Of a stretch of DNA of 12,852 nucleotides, positions 7,023-12,852 are shown piece by piece; the stretch's first letter is position 1, and each line of letters begins with the position of its first letter. The DNA comes from Eudoraea sp. (GTDB taxonomy: Bacteria; Bacteroidota; Bacteroidia; Flavobacteriales; Flavobacteriaceae). The stretch is taken from assembly GCA_013041785.1 (NCBI GenBank), contig JABDRK010000234.1:1-12852 (forward strand), in the 5' to 3' direction. Under the pieces are notes generated by a model that saw only the letters and a program-made list of their open reading frames with translations, did no database searches and had not been told where the DNA came from. The translations under genes and the position numbers were made by a program.

Positions 7023-8474
7023 CTAGAAATTACGCCTAAAAAATTCCTGTGCATTGCGACCCATGATTCTGGCTACAATCTCATCTGCCGCAATACGGTT
7101 TTCAGGGCGGACAAGTTTTGGATTCTGCATATAATTGTAGGCATGCCGTTCGAGGAAATCAGCAAGATAGGGCAATTCCGAGGCCGTCCAGAATCCGTTA
7201 AGGGAATCGATGATACCGTCAAAATCCGAACCGATCCCCATGCAGTCCCAGGCAAAATACCCGTTGGCATCCAGCAGAGTGGCAATATGTTCAATCTGAT
7301 TCCACAACAAGGCAGAGCGATAGTGCATAATCTTATTTCGCTTAACGGATTTTTTAGTCTCCTTCAGGGTGCCAGGACTGGCAATACGCCTTTCATCCAG
7401 CTGTAAGCCAATTATCCCCTCACTTTTGGCAATACGCAGAATTTCATCATCGTAAAAATTGATGGAAACGGGATTGAGTTTGTCCCCTGTTTCAGGAAAA
7501 GAAACAATTGGTTCCTCATCAGATTTAAGCCCGTTACAGGCTCCATGGCTTACAATAATGGGAATATCTTTAAACAGGGCTTCTTCGGAATCCAGTAACT
7601 CATAATACTCCTTTCGGGCTTTCGGACTCATGTGTTTAATGTCGACAAGCATACGTTTCCCATCTCCATTGTCGAGCATCCGCCTGAGCACTTTCAGGCC
7701 CAAGGGAGTAAATCCCAGGTCCATGCCTTCGGTCCGATCCGCGAATTTACGTATTATACCGGTCAGGCTTTCTGCATGTCCACAGAGATGATTCCAGAAA
7801 TGGTGGGCGAAGGTCACAAAAAAAGGCCGGTATTTCCAATCTCTGATTTTCTCGAGATTGTTCATAACTTCTTCCTCATCGTGTGGCTTGCGCAATCCGG
7901 TATTGAGAACGTGCAATCCTTCTATTGTCACAATCACACAAATCGTCTGAATGCCTCTATCGCTTTCAGCAGCCTTTTGTAAATCGCTTATTTCCCGGTA
8001 ATTCCTTACAAGCTTATACCGAAAAATTCCCTGAGGCAAACGAATTATTTTGCCGTCTAATTGTCGATAGAAGGCGTATTGGTTCTCCAGGTCCCGGTAA
8101 TAATCCTGAATCCCCTGAATGTAATCGATACGCTTATCCCCTATCCCCAGGGCAAAATTAGAAGCCAGATCCAGGATCAGCTCGTTTTTCATTTTATTTC
8201 GGACAAACCATTTTTCCAAGGGGTATAGGGAAACGCAAACGACACCCACGTCACCAATGGCCAAACTGGTGAAATTGGATTGAGAAAATTTGGTTAAGCC
8301 AGTGGCGTAATTCAACAGCTTATCAAATACTGATGGGGGATCGAAATACCACAAACTTCTCTTACTGCTCCTGCGGCTTCCCTGAACCCCCGTTGGCTTA
8401 TAATTAAAACTCTTGCCAAAGGGTTTTAGAGAAGGATGGCAATGCAGGTCTACATAATGGTCCTGAGGTTTCAC
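7023..8474 (-). CDS. Peptidase M19 (membrane dipeptidase-like) / amidohydrolase-fold hydrolase
   Basis: A 483-residue zinc hydrolase of the M19 dipeptidase type, TIM-barrel fold, longer than the usual 350-410 residues. The metal-site pattern of renal dipeptidase can be followed: DLHCH with His11 and His13, Glu185 in TIEGLH, His281 in VDIKH, His310 in VSHG, and Asp417 in GSDFDG. The second ligand of the first motif is normally Asp (HxD), while here it is His. No signal peptide is present, so it should be cytoplasmic, with dipeptides as likely substrates. The start is GTG: a TAA lies two codons upstream and no ATG precedes the essential DLHCH motif, so GTG at 8472-8474 is the only sensible choice. 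It follows the EF-G-like gene after 74 nt holding a hairpin. It ends in TAG, with no clear terminator after it. Confidence 0.85.
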   Translation of the reverse strand: MKPQDHYVDLHCHPSLKPFGKSFNYKPTGVQGSRRSSKRSLWYFDPPSVFDKLLNYATGLTKFSQSNFTSLAIGDVGVVCVSLYPLEKWFVRNKMKNELILDLASNFALGIGDKRIDYIQGIQDYYRDLENQYAFYRQLDGKIIRLPQGIFRYKLVRNYREISDLQKAAESDRGIQTICVIVTIEGLHVLNTGLRKPHDEEEVMNNLEKIRDWKYRPFFVTFAHHFWNHLCGHAESLTGIIRKFADRTEGMDLGFTPLGLKVLRRMLDNGDGKRMLVDIKHMSPKARKEYYELLDSEEALFKDIPIIVSHGACNGLKSDEEPIVSFPETGDKLNPVSINFYDDEILRIAKSEGIIGLQLDERRIASPGTLKETKKSVKRNKIMHYRSALLWNQIEHIATLLDANGYFAWDCMGIGSDFDGIIDSLNGFWTASELPYLADFLERHAYNYMQNPKLVRPENRIAADEIVARIMGRNAQEFFRRNF

Positions 8475-8494
8475 AGCTTATGGGCTTATAGCAT

Positions 8495-8529
8495 AAGAGC
8501 CACCAAATACAATTGATTTCGTGGCTCTT
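8495..8529 (-). terminator. Hairpin after the EF-G-like gene, probable terminator
   Basis: The arms at 8496-8508 and 8516-8528 (AGAGCCAC with GTGGCTCT, then one mismatch and five more pairs; 7-nt loop) form a stable stem starting 19 nt after the EF-G-like stop. On the minus strand the U-tract is missing (ATGCTATAAG follows), so termination may be partial; the plus side is T-richer. It could also be a processing or stability element upstream of the M19 gene. Confidence 0.5.
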
Positions 8530-8548
8530 TACTGATTTGATTTATTAT

Positions 8549-10651
8549 TTATTCACTTACCAGGGCCTGCTGAACGTTTCTGGGAACTGCCTGAAAGGAA
8601 GAAAATGCAGAAACAAAAGTTCCTTTCCCCTGGGTTAAGGATCTGAGATTTGTGGAATACCCGGCGAGTTCGGCCTGGGGAACTGCACATTTAAGGATCT
8701 GGAAGTGGTCCTGGCTATCAATTCCCTGAATAACAGAGCGCCTGGATTGGAGGTCGGTCATCACATTTCCAACCATATCCTCGGGAACCTTAACCGTCAA
8801 TTCCTGAATGGGTTCCAGGAGTTTGGGTTTTGCATTGAGAAATGCCTGCTTAAAGGCATGGGCTCCGGCAATTTTAAAAGAAATATCATTGGAATCCACC
8901 GAATGCATTTTTCCATCGTAGACCATAACCCGGACATCCCGAATATAGGAACCGGTAAGCGGTCCGGCTTCCATTACTTCCAGAATACCCTTTCTTATGG
9001 AGGGCAGGTATCGCGCATCGATTACGCCTCCGACAATACAGTTATAAAACACCAGTTTACCTCCCCAGGGCAGATCAACTTCCTCCTTACCCCGGATATT
9101 GAATCCCTCGGGTTCTGGCATGCCTTCATACCAGGGTTCTATTTTAAGATGCACTTCTCCAAACTGACCCGCCCCACCGGATTGTTTCTTATGCCGGTAA
9201 TTCGCTGAAGAAGAGCGTTGTATTGTTTCTCGGTAGGCAATTTTAGGTTCTTTATACACGGCTTCGACCCCGTAAATATTCTTTAACATCCAATCTATGG
9301 TAGCCAGGTGTAATTCGCCCTGACATCCGAGAATCAGCTGTTTTAATTCATTGGAAAACTCCATTTCTACCGTTGGGTCCTGGCTATGGATCTTTCTCAA
9401 TGCATCGTTCAGTTTCTCCTCATCTTTCTGATTGGCAGCATTTACAGCTTTTCTGGTTCTTGACTGAGGATATTTAATGGGTTTGATCGTTATTGGTTTA
9501 CCAGCCTGGTGAAGGGTATCGTTCGTTTCCGTATACTTCAATTTCAGGGTAGCACCGATGTCTCCTACTTCCAATTTTGAAACCGGATTTCTTTTCTTTC
9601 CATCCATGATGAAGAGCTGGTTGAGCACTTCTGTCTCTCCAGTCCTGGAGTTCACAAGTTTATCGTTTAACTTAACTTCTCCGGATTTGACTTTGAAGAA
9701 AGTGATTTGTCCCAGGCTAGGCTGGTACAGCGTTTTAAATACAAAGAGCGCTGTAGGGGCCTGCTTTTCCCTTACGAGTATATCTCCTTCCACGGTTTGT
9801 TCGGGTCTGAGATCGGCTGCGGAAGGTGCCACATTGTCGATAAATCCCATGAGCCGGCCGCTTCCCATATCTTTCAGGGCTGAAACACAGAATACCGGGA
9901 AAAGGTCGTGATTGAGCATCCCTGCCTTGATTCCCAGTAGCATTTCATTTTCATTCAGGGTCCCCTTATCAAAGTAGAGTTCCATCAAGTCCTCGTCATT
10001 TTCAGCAGCCTTTTCTACCAATTCATTGTGCAGGTAGTCTGCCATTTCTTTTTGGTCTTCAGGAATTTCCAATTTTTCCGGTTTTCCCCCCTCTTTTCCG
10101 AATTTGTAACATTTCATTTTCAGTACATCAATAATACACTGTGCACCGTCCATCATTAAGGGGTACTGGACCAGTACCATATTATTACCTACCAGGTTTT
10201 TGATGCTTTTAATACTGTCTTCCCAGTTGGCATTCATGTGGTCAATTTGATTTACTACAAACAAGGTGGGCTTGTGATATGTATCTACATAGTTCCAGAT
10301 AATTTCAGTTCCGACTTCTACCCCATGCTGAGCATTAAGGACTACAGCAATAGTATCCGCTACCCGTATGGAAGAGATAATCTCTCCTACATAGTCATCC
10401 AGTCCGGGAGTATCTATAATGTTGATCTTGTAGTTCCTCCATTCTGTATGCAGTGGGGTCGCAAATACAGAAGCTTCCCGTTCATGTTCAACCTCGTGGT
10501 AGTCTGCAACCGTATTTTTACCTTCTACCGTCCCCCGACGGCTAATCAGGCCTGCTTCAAATAACATGGTTTCGGCCAATGTGGTTTTCCCACTGTTGTG
10601 TGCACCAACAAAGACCACATTTTTTATGTGTTTATCATCGTATACTTTCAT
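8549..10651 (-). CDS. EF-G-like translational GTPase (second EF-G paralogue, EF-G2 type)
   Basis: A 700-residue protein with the whole five-domain layout of elongation factor G, acting on the ribosome in the cytoplasm. GTP-binding motifs are GAHNSGKTT (16-24), DTPG (80-83), NQID (134-137, instead of NKxD) and a later SALK. The residue after DTPG, the catalytic switch-II His in EF-G and EF-Tu, is Leu84 here. Domain IV is preserved, including the tip loop MHSVDSN with His583 and the following FKIAGAHAFKQAF; domain V ends the protein. These departures fit the EF-G2 group of paralogues rather than the housekeeping fusA, which sits in the str operon. In mycobacteria an EF-G2 was reported to lack ribosome-dependent GTPase activity; whether that holds here is open. 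The ATG at 10651 is the only good start. The gene is divergent from the microprotein array. Confidence 0.9.
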   Translation of the reverse strand: MKVYDDKHIKNVVFVGAHNSGKTTLAETMLFEAGLISRRGTVEGKNTVADYHEVEHEREASVFATPLHTEWRNYKINIIDTPGLDDYVGEIISSIRVADTIAVVLNAQHGVEVGTEIIWNYVDTYHKPTLFVVNQIDHMNANWEDSIKSIKNLVGNNMVLVQYPLMMDGAQCIIDVLKMKCYKFGKEGGKPEKLEIPEDQKEMADYLHNELVEKAAENDEDLMELYFDKGTLNENEMLLGIKAGMLNHDLFPVFCVSALKDMGSGRLMGFIDNVAPSAADLRPEQTVEGDILVREKQAPTALFVFKTLYQPSLGQITFFKVKSGEVKLNDKLVNSRTGETEVLNQLFIMDGKKRNPVSKLEVGDIGATLKLKYTETNDTLHQAGKPITIKPIKYPQSRTRKAVNAANQKDEEKLNDALRKIHSQDPTVEMEFSNELKQLILGCQGELHLATIDWMLKNIYGVEAVYKEPKIAYRETIQRSSSANYRHKKQSGGAGQFGEVHLKIEPWYEGMPEPEGFNIRGKEEVDLPWGGKLVFYNCIVGGVIDARYLPSIRKGILEVMEAGPLTGSYIRDVRVMVYDGKMHSVDSNDISFKIAGAHAFKQAFLNAKPKLLEPIQELTVKVPEDMVGNVMTDLQSRRSVIQGIDSQDHFQILKCAVPQAELAGYSTNLRSLTQGKGTFVSAFSSFQAVPRNVQQALVSE

Positions 10652-11092
10652 GAGTTAGTTTTTTTCAGATTGTTTGTAAAGCTAATTAGGCAAAGTCTCC
10701 TAAAATACGATTTTTGTCAGGTTTTATAAAATATTCCGGGCTTCATTTTAACTTGAATATTTAGGTTGATTTGGAGGGAATTAGCCCTCAATATGACTAA
10801 TACACAAGAATTTTTGAACCCATCCCCTATTTATTTAAAAACTGTATGTATGTGTTAAAGTATTGAAATACAGCAACATAAATTATTACGCCAGATTTAT
10901 AAATGTTAAAAATTGCATAAGATGGTACTATTTATTGCAAGGTACTGTAACAAAAATATGAGTTGTGCGTCTATTAGGTGTAAGTCAGTTACAAAGTCAG
11001 GTTTCAAAACCGATAACTTAAAAACAAAAAGCGACCGGAAGAAACCAGAAACGACTTAAAAAATAAAAGTGTTAACTATAAAATATTAAACC
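10652..11092. other. Intergenic region between the EF-G-like gene and the microprotein array
   Basis: 441 nt, A/T-rich, between two divergent transcription units, so it should hold both promoters. I find no full TTG-N17-23-TAnnTTTG match on either strand; minus-strand TAGCTTTA and TATTTTAG near the EF-G-like gene lack a TTG at proper spacing. It holds a small hairpin (GAGGG 10774-10778 with CCCTC 10785-10789) and an imperfect direct repeat at 10913-10946. The last 110 nt before 11093 are purine-rich and A-rich, like a long untranslated leader. Two short open frames (10793-10858 and 10922-11059) have no support as genes. Confidence 0.6.
10913..10946 (+). repeat. Imperfect direct repeat TTGCA...GGTACT
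   Basis: TTGCATAAGATGGTACT (10913-10929) is followed by TTGCAAGGTACT (10935-10946): the same two half-sites, TTGCA and GGTACT, with different spacing. It lies about 150 nt before the first microprotein gene and might be an operator, but two short matches in A/T-rich DNA can also arise by chance. Confidence 0.3.
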
Positions 11093-11206
11093 ATGAGACT
11101 ATTTGCAAATCAAACACCAACAGAATCCAGACGTTTTACCTCTTTTTCAAGCTTTAAAGACAGCAAACGCGTAAAATGGACCGAAGTAAGGCACTATGTG
11201 CACTAA
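11093..11206 (+). CDS. Microprotein A, first of three tandem 37-residue paralogues
   Basis: A 37-residue basic protein of a family I do not recognise. It has a variable N-terminus (MRLFANQT) and a conserved body: PTESRRF (9-15), a Phe-rich stretch FSSF (18-21), SKRVKWTEV (24-32) and RHYVH at the end. I count eight Lys/Arg against three Asp/Glu. There is no signal peptide, membrane segment or Cys. Reality is supported by two downstream paralogues of exactly equal length whose codons differ mostly at synonymous sites, and by the terminator after the third. The ATG is preceded by A/T-rich sequence (ATATTAAACC) without Shine-Dalgarno, normal for this phylum. The charge and aromatic content would suit binding to RNA, DNA, the ribosome or acidic membranes, but that is inference only. 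Confidence 0.83.
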   Translation: MRLFANQTPTESRRFTSFSSFKDSKRVKWTEVRHYVH

Positions 11207-11212
11207 GTAAAA

Positions 11213-11239
11213 AATCATCAATCAACAATCATCAATCAA
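11213..11239 (+). repeat. Tandem 13-nt repeat in the A-B spacer
   Basis: AATCATCAATCAA occurs at 11213-11225 and again at 11227-11239, one base apart. It fills most of the 44-nt gap between microprotein genes A and B; the B-C gap has no copy. The sequence is almost free of G, hence unstructured in RNA, which may help translation of gene B. Confidence 0.7.
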
Positions 11240-11250
11240 AAACGACAGCC

Positions 11251-11364
11251 ATGAAAGCATTATTGAAAAAAACACCGACAGAATCCAGGCGATTCAGCTA
11301 CTTTTCGAATTTCAGGAATAGCAAGCGCGTAAAATGGACCGAAGTAAGGCATTACGTTCACTAA
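11251..11364 (+). CDS. Microprotein B, second of three tandem 37-residue paralogues
   Basis: A 37-residue paralogue of microprotein A and the most basic of the three (ten Lys/Arg, two Glu). Its N-terminus is MKALLKKT; the body has PTESRRF (9-15), SYFSNF (16-21) and SKRVKWTEV (24-32), ending RHYVH. From residue 8 on, 25 of 30 residues equal A; of 15 differing codons in that stretch, ten are synonymous. An in-frame ATG at 11176 lies inside gene A and would give a 62-residue protein, but its first 25 residues have no counterpart in the paralogues, whereas the ATG at 11251 gives exactly 37 residues as in A and C. It lies 44 nt after A on the same strand with no terminator between, so they should be co-transcribed. 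Confidence 0.85.
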   Translation: MKALLKKTPTESRRFSYFSNFRNSKRVKWTEVRHYVH

Positions 11365-11403
11365 GATCAGCTGCCTTTAAAACAACCAACAATAGATAAT
11401 AGA

Positions 11404-11517
11404 ATGATTATCAAAAGCAATCAACTACCAACATCATCCAGGCGGTTTTCTTACTTTTCAAAGTTTAAAGACAGTAAAAGGGTGCATTGGACAGCCAACA
11501 GACAGTACGTGTACTAA
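11404..11517 (+). CDS. Microprotein C, third of three tandem 37-residue paralogues
   Basis: A 37-residue paralogue, the most diverged copy. The N-terminus is MIIKSNQL; the body keeps PT-S-SRRF (9-15), SYFSKF (16-21) and SKRV-W-T (24-30), while the end reads HWTANRQYVY in place of KWTEVRHYVH. It has eight Lys/Arg and one Asp, so it stays strongly basic. Residues identical in all three copies from 8 to 37 are Pro9, Thr10, Ser12, Arg13, Arg14, Phe15, Phe18, Ser19, Phe21, Ser24, Lys25, Arg26, Val27, Trp29, Thr30, Arg33, Tyr35 and Val36. It follows B after 39 nt and is followed 40 nt later by a rho-independent terminator, which closes the array. Confidence 0.83.
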   Translation: MIIKSNQLPTSSRRFSYFSKFKDSKRVHWTANRQYVY

Positions 11518-11556
11518 GCAGTACAAGCCGTGACCAAAGAGAAATCCGACAGGGAT

Positions 11557-11586
11557 CAGAAAGGGTAACAAATGTTGCCCTTTTTC
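11557..11586 (+). terminator. Rho-independent terminator of the microprotein array
   Basis: AAAGGGTAAC (11560-11569) pairs with GTTGCCCTTT (11574-11583) across a 4-nt loop, ten pairs including one U-G, and the second arm continues into a T run. It shows that the three small genes form one rightward transcript with nothing else encoded after them. Confidence 0.83.
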
Positions 11587-11671
11587 TATGCCCTTAAATC
11601 AAATGATATCTGTACGCTTTCAGGGAGTTATGTATATGGAAATATCTTTCCCTGATTCACTACCAAAGATG

Positions 11672-11712
11672 AAAACAAAAAAAACACCCCGATCGATAAG
11701 CGAAGGGGGTGT
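11672..11712 (-). terminator. Rho-independent terminator of the lipoprotein gene
   Basis: On the minus strand ACACCCC (11706-11712) pairs with GGGGTGT (11684-11690), then comes a run of eight T with TTTT again after one G. It begins 21 nt after the lipoprotein stop. The inner TCG/CGA bases may extend the stem. Confidence 0.83.
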
Positions 11713-11733
11713 CTATAGTCTTTATTGCGAAAA

Positions 11734-12528
11734 CTAGTCGTCTAAGGTAACATCTTCCGTTGCTCCGTTCGGATAAATGATGGTCGCTATGTTATCGCAG
11801 GTTCCGTCTCCGAAATCTACGGTTACTTCTAGTCCGTTCTTACTTATGTCCATGGTTCCTGAAGTCAGGTATCCACAACTTAGGTTACCTTCCAAAGCAG
11901 AGGTAATGTTCACGGCGTATTCCTGCTGATCTACGTTAAGTTCCCAGGAACCGGTAATTGAATAGGTACTGGTTTCCAAACTATCACCGAAAGTGAATGT
12001 AAATTCCCGGCTGCCATTTTCTGTAATAACAGAATCATCCGAAAACTCGGCGGTCATATCGCTGGTTACCGAAAAAGAAATAGCACTTTGGTTCGGGTCC
12101 CCAATAATTGTAAACGTACGTGTACCGTTTAGTTTGATGTCTCCTACATAAAAATCTACATAGGTAGCCGTAAAGGAAGCCGTACCTGGTTCTGTACTGT
12201 ATACTACGGTAACCGTACCATTGGCATTATCCGTACCATTAAGCACACAATTGTTGAAAACGGCCGTAAATCCGGACTCTGTATAGGTTACTTCATAACA
12301 GTCCGGGGCATTTCTGCCTGATTGAGAATTATTAGAAGCATATAAATCGGCCAGAATACTATCTGCAGAAGCAGAAACAGCATCTGTTTCCAGAATAGTC
12401 CGTAGTTCTGTCTGGCTAAGTTCAGCCCCGTCTATCGGGTTTTCCTGATCTTCGCTACAACTGGTAATCAATAGACCAGCCGTAAATAAAAGTAACAGGG
12501 GTTTCGAAAATTGAAGTAATTTTTTCAT
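11734..12528 (-). CDS. Surface-exported lipoprotein of unknown function
   Basis: A 264-residue lipoprotein. The N-terminus is a type II signal peptide: basic MKK, hydrophobic LLLLFTAGLLITS, and the lipobox ITSC with lipidated Cys24. The next residues, Ser-Glu-Asp-Gln-Glu (25-29), resemble the acidic export signal that sends Bacteroidetes lipoproteins to the cell surface. After a helical linker (about 35-66), the rest is beta-rich and full of Thr, Ser and Asn, like a beta-sandwich or a short barrel-like fold. Four further Cys (77, 94, 218, 244) could form two disulfides, in DCYEV, NNC, SCGY and DGTCDN. I know no enzyme motif here. It resembles many uncharacterised flavobacterial lipoproteins. 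The ATG at 12528 is fixed by the signal peptide, and a strong terminator follows the gene. Confidence 0.88.
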   Translation of the reverse strand: MKKLLQFSKPLLLLFTAGLLITSCSEDQENPIDGAELSQTELRTILETDAVSASADSILADLYASNNSQSGRNAPDCYEVTYTESGFTAVFNNCVLNGTDNANGTVTVVYSTEPGTASFTATYVDFYVGDIKLNGTRTFTIIGDPNQSAISFSVTSDMTAEFSDDSVITENGSREFTFTFGDSLETSTYSITGSWELNVDQQEYAVNITSALEGNLSCGYLTSGTMDISKNGLEVTVDFGDGTCDNIATIIYPNGATEDVTLDD

Positions 12529-12647
12529 AGAAAAGATTTGTGAGATTTATGCCTATCTAACGAACGGAAGTTGCTTTTAGTGTTCTGAAAGGCATGTTTT
12601 GTTTAGCTCGATATACTTCCCGGACCTTATCTGACGTATTATGGGCA

Positions 12648-12852
12648 TTATTTCTGGCGCGTAAAGGGAACAAAACGAACAGCCATCAGATTTCTCCTTT
12701 TGATATTCCCGTTCTTTTTGCTGAGCAGTACCAATTGTCGAATCCCGCGATGGGGTCCAACGGGGATAATCATCCTTCCTCCATCTGCCAATTGTTCTAC
12801 CAATGGCTCGGGGATGGATTCAGCCCCAGCCGTTACCATGATGGCATTAAAG
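12648..12852 (-). CDS. pcm: Protein-L-isoaspartate O-methyltransferase, C-terminal part
   Basis: The gene runs off the right edge; 68 C-terminal residues are visible. They contain the end of the SAM-dependent methyltransferase fold typical of PCMT: FNAIMVTAGAESIPEPLVEQL, then the hinge GGRMIIPVG, and the closing strand QLVLLSK followed by LMAVRFVPF. The enzyme methylates L-isoaspartyl residues in damaged proteins so that they can revert to aspartate, in the cytoplasm. The frame is open to the last base of the window, and the Met at 12839 is internal. It lies 119 nt upstream of the lipoprotein gene in the same direction; I see no terminator in that gap, but the lipoprotein has no obvious promoter either, so read-through is possible. 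Confidence 0.9.
   Translation of the reverse strand, partial: FNAIMVTAGAESIPEPLVEQLADGGRMIIPVGPHRGIRQLVLLSKKNGNIKRRNLMAVRFVPFTRQK

Noticed and set aside
8705..9208. Long rightward frame opposite the EF-G-like gene
   Set aside because: Shadow of a strongly conserved coding region; the translated sequence has no family resemblance.
10793..10858. 21-codon open frame in the same intergenic region
   Set aside because: Too short, no paralogue, no terminator or leader structure after it.
10922..11059. 45-codon open frame just before the microprotein array
   Set aside because: It is basic and has three Cys, but shares nothing with the three paralogues, has no support from codon pattern, and its codons overlap the direct repeat; more likely part of the leader.
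11176..11364. 62-residue version of microprotein B
   Set aside because: Its first ATG lies inside gene A, and the extra 25 residues have no match in A or C; the 37-residue form agrees with both paralogues.
11093..11517. Reading the three small genes as type I toxins, or as leader peptides
   Set aside because: Type I toxins are usually hydrophobic membrane peptides, while these are basic and soluble-looking; no rightward gene follows that a leader could control.
11093..11586. CRISPR array or mobile element as cause of the repeated sequence
   Set aside because: The repeats are diverged coding units of 114 nt with synonymous changes, not identical short repeats with spacers, and no transposase or terminal inverted repeats are present.

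Overview
The window reads as chromosome of a bacterium in the Bacteroidetes, most likely the Flavobacteriaceae. The grounds are: leaders that are A/T-rich and lack Shine-Dalgarno sequences; two near-matches to the Bacteroidetes promoter (TTG, 17-23 nt, TAnnTTTG); a lipoprotein whose signal is followed by an acidic S-E-D-Q-E stretch typical of surface export in this phylum; and a set of proteins that look flavobacterial (S9 peptidase with GHSWGGY, GerW/YtfJ homologue, second EF-G-like GTPase, YbdG-type MscS channel). The genus is not determined. I see no phage, transposon, rRNA, tRNA or CRISPR signal.

Left part (1-5115). The 3' end of an SLC12-type cation-chloride cotransporter or amino acid permease runs rightward off the left edge and meets, tail to tail, a leftward series. 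That series is a secreted S9 (prolyl oligopeptidase family) peptidase, an SDR oxidoreductase, and a two-gene operon of a DUF2953/YtfI-like membrane protein and a GerW/YtfJ protein. A strong terminator follows the operon, and the SDR and S9 genes each have their own promoter candidate, so these are probably three transcription units.

Middle (5311-10651). A YbdG-type mechanosensitive channel (rightward) meets a small helical protein of unknown function. Then come an M19-type dipeptidase with a GTG start and an EF-G-like translational GTPase with Leu in place of the usual switch-II His, both leftward.

Right part (10652-12852). A 441-nt intergenic region leads into the most unusual element: three consecutive 37-codon genes (11093-11206, 11251-11364, 11404-11517). 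They encode paralogous, very basic, Arg/Lys- and aromatic-rich microproteins, followed by a good rho-independent terminator. They differ largely by synonymous changes, so they are genuinely translated genes, and I do not recognise the family. Beyond them are a leftward surface lipoprotein with its own terminator and the C-terminal end of protein-L-isoaspartate O-methyltransferase (pcm), cut by the right edge.

The window is mostly unlinked housekeeping and envelope genes. The real functional groupings are the DUF2953-GerW pair and the microprotein array.
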